Positions 6,972-14,949 of a DNA stretch of 19,562 nt are shown here, in pieces. Numbering within the stretch: the stretch's first letter is position 1; the number at the start of each line of letters is the position of its first letter. Source of the DNA: JBOGIG01 sp050742455. Lineage in GTDB: Bacteria; Actinomycetota; Acidimicrobiia; Acidimicrobiales; JBOGIG01. The stretch spans positions 1 to 19,562 of the forward strand of contig JBOGIG010000061.1 of the NCBI GenBank assembly GCA_050742455.1. Direction: 5' to 3'. The notes beneath the pieces were generated by a model. It saw nothing but the letters and a program-made list of their open reading frames with translations. It had not been told where the DNA came from and ran no database searches. A program made the position numbers and the translations under genes.

Positions 6972-7841
6972 CCGGCCCTCACCGCCCTTATAACGGGGGC
7001 CTCGTCGGGGATCGGCGCGGCAACGGCCGAGGAACTTGCCCAACGCGGCTACACAGTGGGCATAGTGGCCCGGCGAGCCGACCGGCTGGCCGAGGTTCTC
7101 GATGCCTGCCGGGCCCACACGCCCGGGTCCCGCTCTTGGGTGGCCGACTTGTCCGACCCGCAGGCCGCCGCCGACCTCGCCATAAAGGCCTGGGATTGGT
7201 TCGAGGGTCTGGACGTTCTGGTCAACAACGCCGGTATTCCCATGCGCCGGCCTGTCACTTCCCTGTGCTTGGACCAGGTAGAGCGGGTCATGCGGGTCAA
7301 CTACCTATCTCCCGTCGCCATGACACTGGCTGTGCTACCTCGAATGGTCGAGGCCGGGCGGGGCACCATAGTCAACGTGTCCAGCCTGGGGGGCCGCCTG
7401 GGGGTGGCCACCGAGGCGGCCTACTCGGCGTCGAAGTTCGCCCTGTGCGGATTCAGCGAATCGATGGTTGCTGACCTGGACGGAACCGGGGTAAATGTGC
7501 GACTGGTACTGCCTGGGGCCATCGACACCGAGATATGGGACCAGCCCGGCAACGACCCCCCGTTTTACCAGGGCCCCCTGACCCCGGCTGGGGACGTGGC
7601 CCGGGGGATTGCCGACTCGCTGGACCGCGGCGGCCTGGAGCATTATGTGCCCGACATGAAGGCGGTGGTGGAGATGAAGACGGCGGACTTCGACGCCTTC
7701 GTCAAAGGCATGCTGGCCCTGGCTCGCCAAGCCCCTGGGGCCGGTCCAACCCCCGGGGCCAGTCCAACCCCCGGGGCCGGTCAAGTCCCAGGGGCCGGTC
7801 AAGCCCCAGGAGCCGGTCCAGTCCCAGGATCCCGTAGGTGA
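6963..7841 (+). CDS. Short-chain dehydrogenase/reductase (SDR) with Pro-Gly-Ala repeat tail
   Basis: This is a classical NAD(P)-dependent SDR (292 aa) that would interconvert an alcohol and a ketone. The nucleotide-binding motif TGASSGIG is at 11-18, NNAG at 88-91, the catalytic Ser in NVSS at about 140-141 and Y-S-A-S-K at 154-158. A PGAID segment follows, as in classical SDRs. I chose ATG 6963, which has GGAG eight bases upstream and overlaps the last minicistron of the upstream repeat; GTG 6957 is possible. The catalytic domain ends near residue 255. The remaining residues are a low-complexity tail of about six PxPGAG-like units encoded by an 18-bp tandem repeat. The stop overlaps the GTG of the next dehydrogenase. 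The substrate is unknown; sitting between two other alcohol-oxidising enzymes suggests a shared pathway. Confidence 0.92.
   Translation: MTGPALTALITGASSGIGAATAEELAQRGYTVGIVARRADRLAEVLDACRAHTPGSRSWVADLSDPQAAADLAIKAWDWFEGLDVLVNNAGIPMRRPVTSLCLDQVERVMRVNYLSPVAMTLAVLPRMVEAGRGTIVNVSSLGGRLGVATEAAYSASKFALCGFSESMVADLDGTGVNVRLVLPGAIDTEIWDQPGNDPPFYQGPLTPAGDVARGIADSLDRGGLEHYVPDMKAVVEMKTADFDAFVKGMLALARQAPGAGPTPGASPTPGAGQVPGAGQAPGAGPVPGSRR
7733..7840 (+). repeat. 18-bp tandem repeat x6 encoding the SDR C-terminal tail
   Basis: Six 18-bp units of the type CCCCGGGGCCGGTCNANN start at 7733, 7751, 7769, 7787, 7805 and 7823. They encode a PTPGAG/QVPGAG-like hexapeptide repeat. The last unit is degenerate (CCAGGATCCC) and carries the start codon of the downstream gene at its end. 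The unit keeps the reading frame, so copy number can change without disrupting the SDR. Confidence 0.85.
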
Positions 7842-9097
7842 AGGCCCTGGTGTTCGGCCGGCCCGCTCCACCCCAAACAGGAGGGGCTGATCTACCCGAT
7901 GGCGAAATAGGCGACGAGCTCGATCAGCGCCTGGACCGTCTCCCATTCGGCCTCTTCGACGTGCCCGATGCCTGTCTGGTGCGACCCGACTGGGTCATGA
8001 CCCGACCCCTGCTGTCGGGGGTGTGCGGATCGGAGACCAAGTTGATCCTGGGGGAGTTCGATGCGGGTGACGTCGACAATCCCATGGCCGCCTTCTCGTC
8101 TATTCCTCACGTTCCGGGCCACGAGGTGGTCGCCGAAGTGGTGGCGCTGGGCTCCGCCGCCCGGGGTGTGGAGGTTGGACAGCGGGTCCTGCTCAACCCA
8201 TGGCTGACGTGCGGTCCCCGGGGAGTTGATCCACCCTGTCCGGCCTGTGTGGCCGGGGATCTCAACCTGTGCTGGAGCTTCACCACCGGCGCCCTGGGCC
8301 CTGGGGTGCACGTCGGGGTGGCCACGGACGCTCCGGGTGGGTGGGCCGACCTCATGGCTGCCCACGACTCGATGCTGATTCCAGTGCCCGACTCGATCAG
8401 CGATGACGTGGCAGTGCTGGCTGACCCCTTCGCAGTGTCCCTGCACGCAATCGTCCGCCACCCGCCTCGGTCTGGCGGTAGGGCTCTGGTCTACGGTGCG
8501 GGCGCCCTCGGGGCGACCAGCGTGGCTATCTTGAGGTCGTTGTATCCCGATGTGGAAGTGGCGGTGGTGGCCCGATGGCGGGCCCAGGCCGAGCTGGCCA
8601 CCAGGTTCGGAGCCGCATTGGTGCTCGAGCCCGAGCCCCGCTCCGCTCTGGTCGAGGCCCTGGCGTCGTGGTCGGGGGGTGTCCTGCATGCGGGCTACTC
8701 GGGTCTGCCCATGGCCCATCCGGGCGGGATCGACGTCGTCTATGACACCGTGGCCCGACCCGAGACCCTCGAAGTGGGAGTTCGGGTCCTGGCCGAACGC
8801 GGCGTGTTGGTCCAGACCGGGGTGCACACCCCGGGGCGATGGGAGTACACGCCGGTCTACTTCAAGGAATTGTCCTTGGTCGGCTCCAACGCCTTCGGTC
8901 TCGAAGAGGTGGAGGGAGTGCGCCAGCACGCCATCCGCCACTACCTGGATCTGGTCCAGGCCAAGCGGGTGGATCTGAGCGGGATGCTGACCCATCGGTT
9001 CCCCCTCGACCGGTGGCACCAGGCCTTTCGGGCCTTGGCCGACCAGGGCGAATCCGGGGCGGTGAAGGTGGCTTTCGAGCCGAGGTCGACGGCCTGA
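7838..9097 (+). CDS. Zinc-dependent MDR-family alcohol dehydrogenase-like protein
   Basis: This is a 419-aa medium-chain dehydrogenase expected to oxidise an alcohol with NAD(P). It shows the catalytic-zinc Cys in GVCGSE (C63), the HE pair in VPGHEV (H95, E96) and a four-Cys structural-zinc lobe (C125, C134, C137, C145). The first gap of that lobe is nine residues rather than the usual two. The Rossmann motif is VYGAGALGA, about residue 215. The N-terminal 45 residues include an insertion relative to typical family members. The GTG start at 7838 overlaps the SDR stop (GTGA), indicating coupled translation; no separate Shine-Dalgarno sequence is clear because the upstream repeat occupies that space. 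It is the last gene of the forward oxidative run and is convergent with the sulfatase gene with only 7 bp between them. Confidence 0.88.
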   Translation: MKALVFGRPAPPQTGGADLPDGEIGDELDQRLDRLPFGLFDVPDACLVRPDWVMTRPLLSGVCGSETKLILGEFDAGDVDNPMAAFSSIPHVPGHEVVAEVVALGSAARGVEVGQRVLLNPWLTCGPRGVDPPCPACVAGDLNLCWSFTTGALGPGVHVGVATDAPGGWADLMAAHDSMLIPVPDSISDDVAVLADPFAVSLHAIVRHPPRSGGRALVYGAGALGATSVAILRSLYPDVEVAVVARWRAQAELATRFGAALVLEPEPRSALVEALASWSGGVLHAGYSGLPMAHPGGIDVVYDTVARPETLEVGVRVLAERGVLVQTGVHTPGRWEYTPVYFKELSLVGSNAFGLEEVEGVRQHAIRHYLDLVQAKRVDLSGMLTHRFPLDRWHQAFRALADQGESGAVKVAFEPRSTA

Positions 9098-9104
9098 TCT
9101 GGCT

Positions 9105-11429
9105 TTACTGCTCGGCGAGGATGGCGGCCAGCTCGGCCAAGGGATCCCTCACCACCGGGCCGGTGGTCTCCACAACGGCCGAGTGGATCAGGCCGTTGAA
9201 GGGGAACGGAGCCCGATAGTCCGAACCGACCGCCGGGCCCCACTCGTAACCGCAGGTGAGGCCCACTCCGACCCCGTTGAAGCCTGAGGGGGTGAACCGG
9301 GCAATCCGTCCTTCGGCCACGGCGCGGCCGTCGCAAGCCAGTTCGACGCTCCCGCCCGGTCCGTCGTCCTTGTCGAAGCGGAGGGACAGCACATGGCGTC
9401 CGGGAGCCACGAGGTCGGTTGCCTCAACTACGTGGCGTTCCTTGCCGTACAGGTTGTGCACGTAGCGCAGCCGGCCGGCCATGACGTGAAACGACCACCC
9501 GCCGAGCGCGCAACCCAGGGCCAGGAGTACGCCATTTGGGGTCACGTCGGCCGGGGTGTCGACCTCGACACTTATCGAGTGTGAACGGTTGCGGACGTTG
9601 GCCCCAACCTGCTCGGGAACCGGAGCGCCATGGGGAAAGTATCGGTAGCGGTCCCGTGGGGGTCGATGGTCGGGCTTGGGATGGGTCAGCGCCCATAGCA
9701 CCCGGTTGTCCAAGGGGAGCACCTGATTGCGCCGGGCCTCTTCCCACCACAGATCCACCAGCTCAGCCAGTCGGTCAGGGTGTTGGAGGGCCAGGTCATG
9801 GATTTCGGAAACGTCGGTCTCGACGTGGTACAGCTCCCAGATGTCATCGTCGAAGGAGGCATTGGGGTCGAGCCCGTCGTCGTAGAGCGGGCCCACCGGA
9901 TGGAAGGTGACCGCTTTCCATCCCTCGTGGTAAATGGCTCGGGAACCGAACATCTCGAAGTGTTGGGTGAGGTGGCGTCCCGCCTGCGATTCCCCCTGGC
10001 CGCCCAGCAGGTAAGCGAAGCTGATGCCGTCGATGGGCGACTGGCGAACCGAAGCGATCTCGGCCGGGGCGGTGATGCCGGCCAGGTCGAGGATGGTCGG
10101 CATGACGTCAATGGCGTGGGCGAACTGATGGCGGATGCCTCCGGCACTCGCACCCAGGCGGCTGGGCCAGGCCACGATGCACGGATCGGCCACCCCGCCC
10201 TGATGGACCTCGCGCTTCCAGCGCTTGAATGGAGTGTTGCCTGCCATGGTCCAGCCCCACGGGTAGTTGTTGTGGCTGAGCGGGCCGCCGATCTCGTCGA
10301 TGCGCTCGTGCATTTCCGCCGTGCCGGCGGGATCCAGATTGGACAGGCGGACGTCGTTGATGGAGCCTTCGGGGCCCCCTTCGGCACTGGCGCCGTTGTC
10401 GGACACCACCATGATCAAGGTGTCATCCAGCTCATCGAGCTGGCCCAGGAAGTCGAAGAATCGACCGAGATGATGATCGGTGTGGGACAAGAAGCCGGCA
10501 AAGCACTCCATGAACCGGGCAGCCACGGCCCGCCGGGGCTCATCCAATTCGTCCCAGGCCGGTACCCACGATGGTCGGGGGGACAGGACGGTCTCCGGCG
10601 CCACGATTCCCAGCTCCACCTGGCGGGACAGGGTCTGGTCGCGCCAAGCATCCCACCCGCCGTCGAAATGGTGGGCGTAGCGCTCGATCCACTCCGGGGG
10701 AGCCTGGTGGGGTGAATGGCAGGCGCCGGGGGCCAGGTACAAGAAGAATGGTCGGTCGACGTCGACGGCCCGCAGGTCCGAGACGAACTCGATGGCCCGG
10801 TCGGCCAGATCCTGGCTCAGGTGATAGCCCTCCTCGATGGTGGCCGGGGGGCGAACCGAATGGTTGTCCTGGTACAGGGCGGGCACGAACTGGTGGGTCT
10901 CACCCCCGTGGAACCCGTACCAGCGATCGAAGCCACGGGCCAGGGGCCAGGTGGTTCGGGGGGCGGCCATGTTTGTCTCGTCCTCGGGGGTGAGGTGCCA
11001 CTTGCCCACGGCGTAGGTGGCGTAACCCTGGGCCGCCAGGATCTCGCTGAGAAACCCGTTCTCCTTGGGCGGGCGTCCCCAGTAGCCAGGGAAGCCGACA
11101 GCCAGATCGGCCACCCGGCCCATGGCATTGCGGTGGTGGTTGCGCCCGGTGAGCAGGCAGGCCCGGGTGGGCGAGCACAAGGCCGTGGTGTGAAAGTTGG
11201 CCAGACGGACCCCGGCTTGGGCCAGGGCATCCAGCACCGGCGTGGCGATGTCGGATCCATAACAACCGAGCTGAGCGAACCCGACATCATCGAGTACGAC
11301 CAGGACCACGTTGGGGGCTCCGGCCGGGGCTCGGGCCGCCGGGGGCCACCATGGCGTCGAATCCCGCCAGTCTTTGCCTATGTGGCCTCCGAACTCGATT
11401 GCGGTGGCGAATTCAGACTCGTTGGGCAC
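9105..11429 (-). CDS. Sulfatase (arylsulfatase-type, formylglycine-dependent)
   Basis: This 774-aa enzyme would hydrolyse sulfate esters. The N-terminal domain contains the maturation motif CSPTRACLLTGR (C-x-P-x-R), whose Cys (about C85, codon 11177-11175) would be converted to formylglycine by a separate enzyme not in this window. Metal and sulfate ligands are visible: LDDVG (about 47-48), VGKWHL (about 143-145), GACHSPH (about 238) and SDNGAS (D344/N345). The last 170 or so residues form a beta-rich domain (HVLSLRFDKDD, VELACDGRAVAEGRI) like the C-terminal domain of long actinobacterial AtsA-type arylsulfatases of similar length. I chose GTG 11429 because AAGGAG lies seven bases upstream; the open frame to 11555 has no comparable support. 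No signal peptide is seen. It is divergent from the Liv-type importer. The substrate is not predictable. Confidence 0.93.
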   Translation of the reverse strand: MPNESEFATAIEFGGHIGKDWRDSTPWWPPAARAPAGAPNVVLVVLDDVGFAQLGCYGSDIATPVLDALAQAGVRLANFHTTALCSPTRACLLTGRNHHRNAMGRVADLAVGFPGYWGRPPKENGFLSEILAAQGYATYAVGKWHLTPEDETNMAAPRTTWPLARGFDRWYGFHGGETHQFVPALYQDNHSVRPPATIEEGYHLSQDLADRAIEFVSDLRAVDVDRPFFLYLAPGACHSPHQAPPEWIERYAHHFDGGWDAWRDQTLSRQVELGIVAPETVLSPRPSWVPAWDELDEPRRAVAARFMECFAGFLSHTDHHLGRFFDFLGQLDELDDTLIMVVSDNGASAEGGPEGSINDVRLSNLDPAGTAEMHERIDEIGGPLSHNNYPWGWTMAGNTPFKRWKREVHQGGVADPCIVAWPSRLGASAGGIRHQFAHAIDVMPTILDLAGITAPAEIASVRQSPIDGISFAYLLGGQGESQAGRHLTQHFEMFGSRAIYHEGWKAVTFHPVGPLYDDGLDPNASFDDDIWELYHVETDVSEIHDLALQHPDRLAELVDLWWEEARRNQVLPLDNRVLWALTHPKPDHRPPRDRYRYFPHGAPVPEQVGANVRNRSHSISVEVDTPADVTPNGVLLALGCALGGWSFHVMAGRLRYVHNLYGKERHVVEATDLVAPGRHVLSLRFDKDDGPGGSVELACDGRAVAEGRIARFTPSGFNGVGVGLTCGYEWGPAVGSDYRAPFPFNGLIHSAVVETTGPVVRDPLAELAAILAEQ

Positions 11430-11672
11430 CGCATGACTCCTTCTTGGGACCGGGCGCTGCGGGGCCCGGTCCTGTGGACCGGCCCTGGGGGCAGGGTGGT
11501 GTCCGCAGCAGTCCGACGGTACTGCGCCCACGTCCGTGATGGAGCCGACGCGCATGCCCGCCTCAGGCGACGGGTGGCCGCTACACTGACAGCGGCGTCA
11601 GCCCCGGCGGGGAATGTGGCCAGAGCGATGCCTCCGGGGGACCTCGGGGAGTGCGAAAACAAGGGGGAAGAG
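11430..11672. promoter_or_regulatory. Divergent intergenic region between sulfatase and importer genes
   Basis: These 243 bp separate the sulfatase (-) from the importer operon (+) and should hold promoters for both. I see a CTGAC-N6-GTCAG inverted repeat at 11586-11601 overlapping a -10-like TACACT at 11582-11587. The leader ends in a purine-rich stretch (GGGGGAAGAG) just before the binding-protein ATG. On the minus strand, AAGGAG marks the sulfatase ribosome-binding site. No convincing -35 boxes, terminators or small genes were found. Confidence 0.5.
11586..11601. promoter_or_regulatory. Candidate operator: CTGAC-N6-GTCAG inverted repeat
   Basis: A perfect 5-bp inverted repeat (CTGAC, spacer AGCGGC, GTCAG) overlaps the end of TACACT, a -10-like hexamer reading toward the importer operon. 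Such a position is typical of repressor sites of TetR-like regulators. The half-sites differ from the CATAC sites upstream of the P450, so a different regulator, not encoded here, is more likely. This is inference from position and symmetry only. Confidence 0.35.
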
Positions 11673-12965
11673 ATGCTGAGCGCCCGACGTAGCAAGCTCG
11701 CAGTGACCATGGTTGCCGTGCTGGGAATCACCGCGGCGGCCTGCTCCAACGCCGTTCCCACCGCCACCACAAACAGCTCCAATGCGCCGGGGGTCTCGGC
11801 TCATGAGATCATCGTGGGGAGCCTGTCCACCCAGTCGGGGCCGATTGCGGCCGACTTCGCTCCGGTCGTCCCCGGGGTCAAGGCATACCTGGACATGATC
11901 AACGCCCAGGGCGGGGTCGACGGGCGCAAGATCAACCTCAAGTACAGCCTGGACGACGCCAGCCAGCCTACCCAGAACGTCGACCTGGCCCGGACCCTTG
12001 TGGGCCAGGACCACGTGTTCGCCATTGTGGGGGTGGCCTCGTTCACCTTTGCCGCCGCCCCGTACCTGACCCAGCAGGGAACGCCGGCCTTCGGCTACGT
12101 GGTAAGCAAGGACTGGTCCCCCGCGCCAAACCTCTTCGGCTCCGACGGTTCGGTGCTGGCTTACCCCCCTGGGGCAATGTATGCCCCCTATCTGGCTAAG
12201 AAACTGTCGATCGGCAACGTGGCCGTCCTGGCCTACAACGTGCCGGCCTCGGCCGACGCCTGCTCGGCCAACATCAAACAGTTCCAGGCCGAAGGCATCA
12301 AGGTCGGCTATCAGAACCTGGCCACCGGCATCGAGGGCGGCACGGTCACCTCTGACGTGTTGCGCATGAAGCAGGCCGGTGTCGGCCTGGTGCTGAGCTG
12401 CATGGACGTGACCGGCAACGTCGCCCTATCCCGCGCCCTTCAGCAAAATGGTCTTGGTTCGGTTCGACAGCTCTGGCTCAACGGCTACGACCGCAATGTG
12501 CTCCAGCAGTACCAGTCCTTGATGAGCGGGGTGTACCTGCTGGTCCAGCACGTGCCCTTCGAGGCGGCCCAGCAGTTCCCGGGCAAGTTCCCGGGCCTGG
12601 ACAAGTACATCGCCACCATGAACAAGTACGAGCCCCAGTACACCTACAACGAAGTGGCGTTGCAGGGTTGGCTCAACGCCGACCTGTTCGTCAAGGGGCT
12701 CAAGGCGGTCGGCCCCAATCTGACCCAGGGGAAGCTGGTGGCCGCCATCAACAAGATGACGAACTTCAACGGAGACGGGCTCATTCCGCCGGTGAACTGG
12801 AAATTGGCTCACACCACGACGGACGCGGTCAACTGCGGGGCCTACGTAAAGGCGGGGACCAACAAGTTCGACATCGTGCTGAATAAGGGTCACGACGTGT
12901 TCGTGTGCTTCAAGACCGGCAACCCCACCCCGGTTGCCGCTCCGTCGGGAACCCCGGGAGCCTGA
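11673..12965 (+). CDS. ABC-transporter substrate-binding lipoprotein (branched-chain amino acid/HAAT type)
   Basis: This 430-aa protein begins MLSARRSKLA followed by a hydrophobic stretch and A-A-A-C-S-N, a somewhat weak lipobox with Cys24 as the likely lipidated residue. After a Thr/Ser-rich linker comes HEIIVGSLSTQSGP, the start of a type I periplasmic-binding fold of the Leu/Ile/Val-binding family. Later segments such as YLDMINAQGGVDGRKINL and YTYNEVALQGW fit that family. It would capture the ligand outside the membrane for the downstream permease. These proteins bind very diverse ligands (amino acids, amides, aromatic acids, urea), so the name does not fix the substrate. The ATG at 11673 has GGGGGA just upstream. 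A much longer open frame reaching back to 10716 is antisense to the sulfatase and was rejected. The permease follows after 16 bp. Confidence 0.92.
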   Translation: MLSARRSKLAVTMVAVLGITAAACSNAVPTATTNSSNAPGVSAHEIIVGSLSTQSGPIAADFAPVVPGVKAYLDMINAQGGVDGRKINLKYSLDDASQPTQNVDLARTLVGQDHVFAIVGVASFTFAAAPYLTQQGTPAFGYVVSKDWSPAPNLFGSDGSVLAYPPGAMYAPYLAKKLSIGNVAVLAYNVPASADACSANIKQFQAEGIKVGYQNLATGIEGGTVTSDVLRMKQAGVGLVLSCMDVTGNVALSRALQQNGLGSVRQLWLNGYDRNVLQQYQSLMSGVYLLVQHVPFEAAQQFPGKFPGLDKYIATMNKYEPQYTYNEVALQGWLNADLFVKGLKAVGPNLTQGKLVAAINKMTNFNGDGLIPPVNWKLAHTTTDAVNCGAYVKAGTNKFDIVLNKGHDVFVCFKTGNPTPVAAPSGTPGA

Positions 12966-12981
12966 GGAGGCCAGGCGGCAC

Positions 12982-14949
12982 TTGGGTCATTTCATCTCAT
13001 TCGCCATACCGGGGATCCCGTATGGCTGTGACTTTGCCATCGTGGCCATCGGCCTGATCCTGACTTACCGCGCCACCGGTGTGTTCAATTTTGCCTTCGG
13101 GGCCCAGGCCTACATGTCGGCCTATGTGTTCGACGTGCTGGTCAAAAACGGAGCGGGGGAGTGGTGGTCGTTCTTTCTGGCCGTGGTGGTAATGGCCCCC
13201 GCGCTCGGTCTGGCCTTCAACCGTTTCCTGTTCCGCCATATAGCCACCCAGGCCGTCACGGCCAAGGTGGTGACCTCACTCGGCTTGTTCGTGGCTCTGC
13301 CCAACATCGTCACCATCGTGTTCTCCAACAAGCCTCGCTTGGCCCCCCCCAGTCTGGTACTGAGCCCCGACGTCGTGTACTTCCATCTGGGCAGCACCCC
13401 GGTCAACGGCAACGAGTTGGCCACGGTGATTGTCACCGTGGCCAGTGCCGCCATCCTGGCCGTGCTCATCAGGGCAACCAGCCTGGGCCTACAGATGAGG
13501 GCCACCGTGGAAAGTCGACGCATGGCCAGATTGGAAGGGGTCAACTCCGAAGCTGTGGTCTCCCTGGCTTGGGCCGTGTCGAGTCTCCTGGCCGGACTGG
13601 CCGGGGTGTTGCTGGCGCCCCTGTACGCCACCCTCAACTCCAACGACTTCACCATCCTCACCGTCACCGCCATCATGATCGCCGCCATCGGCGGTCTGCG
13701 CAGCATGCCGTGGGCCCTGGCCGGGGGAGTGGCCTTCGGCGCCTTGGAGTCGGTGCTGTCCGGTTACCTGCCGTCTGGGAGCATCCTGGCCACCGGGGTG
13801 GAGCCTGCTCTCCCGTTCCTGATCCTGGTGTTGTTGCTGCTGTTCCATCCGGGGCTGCGTCACCTGGACGACGTGAACGATCCGCTGGTGTCGGTGGATC
13901 CCCCGCTACCCCCGCCCGCGGCCACGCTGCGGGCCCCTCAGTTGGACGGTGTGGTTCGCGTCGGGGGAAGGGTGCTGGCCGTGGCGTTCGTGGTGTCCTG
14001 TTTGACCTGGGTGCCCGACCATTGGGTCTTCACCCTGTCCCAGGGGATCGCCCTGTCGGCCATCTTCTTGTCCATAACCCTCCTCACCGGATTGGGTGGT
14101 CAACTTTCGCTGGCCCAAGCCACCTTTGCCGGGATCGGAGCTTTCACCGCCGGCCAACTGGCGCTGCATTTTGGTCTCTCGGTGCTGGCCGGGATGGTGA
14201 TTGGCGCCGTGGTGGCGGCCCTGGTCGGAAGCCTGGCCGCACTGCCTGCCCTGCGTCTGCAGGGTCTGGCCCTGGCGCTCCTGACTCTCGCCCTGGCCCT
14301 GCTGGCCGACAGTGTGGTGTTCCCCCAATCCTGGGTCTCTCGTTCGGCCGGCGGTCTGACCATTCCGCGACCGGTGATCGGTTCGATCAACTTCAGCTCC
14401 AGCCGCTCATTTTTCGTGCTGGGCCTGATCGTTCTTGCTATCTGTTCGGCCCTGGTCCTGTTGGTCCGGCGGGGAACCGTCGGTCGGTACCTGACGGCGA
14501 TGCGGGGCAGCCCCACCGCGGCCGCCAGCGTGGGGATCAACCTGTCCCGGGCCAAGGTGACAGTTTTCGCCCTGGCCGCCGGGATAGCCGGTCTGGGCGG
14601 GGCCTTGTACGGCTCGTTGCAGCAGACGGTGACGGCTACTGATTTCAATACCGAGTTCTCCCTGGTGTTCGTGATAGTGGTGGTCACCACCGGGGTGCGA
14701 ACGGTGGAGGGCGCAATCCAGGCTGGATTGGGCTACGTAGTGCTCCAACAGTTGGTGACCTACCTGCCGGCTCGGGTGGGAGGAGGCAGCCTGGTCATCG
14801 TGCTGTTCGCCTTCGGTGCAATCACCTACGCGCGCCATCCCGAGGGCATCCTCGAGTACCAAAAGCACCTGTGGACGAGCCGCGCCGAACGGCTGATCTT
14901 CCCCAACAAGGGTAAGGCACTGACTCCAGAGGTAACAGGAGTTGGCTGA
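12982..14949 (+). CDS. Fused LivH-LivM branched-chain amino acid-type ABC permease
   Basis: This 655-aa membrane protein joins both permease subunits of a Liv-type importer. The LivH-like half (about 1-289) includes AIVAIGLILTYRATGVFNFA and AIMIAAIGGLRSMPW. A Pro-rich linker (about 290-325) is followed by a LivM-like half containing GLGGQLSLAQATFAGIGAF (about 370-388) and GTVGRYLTAMRGSPTAAASV. Each half has multiple hydrophobic segments. I chose TTG 12982, with GAGGAGG (12964-12970) eleven bases upstream and overlapping the binding-protein stop. This puts the first transmembrane segment at the expected distance, whereas the frame opens at TTG 12934 inside the previous gene. It ends eight bases inside the ATPase gene, so the two are translationally linked. 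Confidence 0.9.
   Translation: MGHFISFAIPGIPYGCDFAIVAIGLILTYRATGVFNFAFGAQAYMSAYVFDVLVKNGAGEWWSFFLAVVVMAPALGLAFNRFLFRHIATQAVTAKVVTSLGLFVALPNIVTIVFSNKPRLAPPSLVLSPDVVYFHLGSTPVNGNELATVIVTVASAAILAVLIRATSLGLQMRATVESRRMARLEGVNSEAVVSLAWAVSSLLAGLAGVLLAPLYATLNSNDFTILTVTAIMIAAIGGLRSMPWALAGGVAFGALESVLSGYLPSGSILATGVEPALPFLILVLLLLFHPGLRHLDDVNDPLVSVDPPLPPPAATLRAPQLDGVVRVGGRVLAVAFVVSCLTWVPDHWVFTLSQGIALSAIFLSITLLTGLGGQLSLAQATFAGIGAFTAGQLALHFGLSVLAGMVIGAVVAALVGSLAALPALRLQGLALALLTLALALLADSVVFPQSWVSRSAGGLTIPRPVIGSINFSSSRSFFVLGLIVLAICSALVLLVRRGTVGRYLTAMRGSPTAAASVGINLSRAKVTVFALAAGIAGLGGALYGSLQQTVTATDFNTEFSLVFVIVVVTTGVRTVEGAIQAGLGYVVLQQLVTYLPARVGGGSLVIVLFAFGAITYARHPEGILEYQKHLWTSRAERLIFPNKGKALTPEVTGVG

Noticed and set aside
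7892..9019. 375-codon frame antisense to the MDR dehydrogenase
   Set aside because: It has His/Gln/Gly-rich low-complexity composition and no domain; the sense strand holds a clear dehydrogenase.
11430..11555. N-terminal extension of the sulfatase frame
   Set aside because: The extension is Pro/Arg-rich without a signal peptide, and GTG 11429 has a good AAGGAG at ideal spacing.
10716..11672. Upstream extension of the binding-protein frame to a much longer protein
   Set aside because: It runs antisense to the sulfatase, and the ATG at 11673 has a ribosome-binding site followed directly by a lipoprotein signal sequence.
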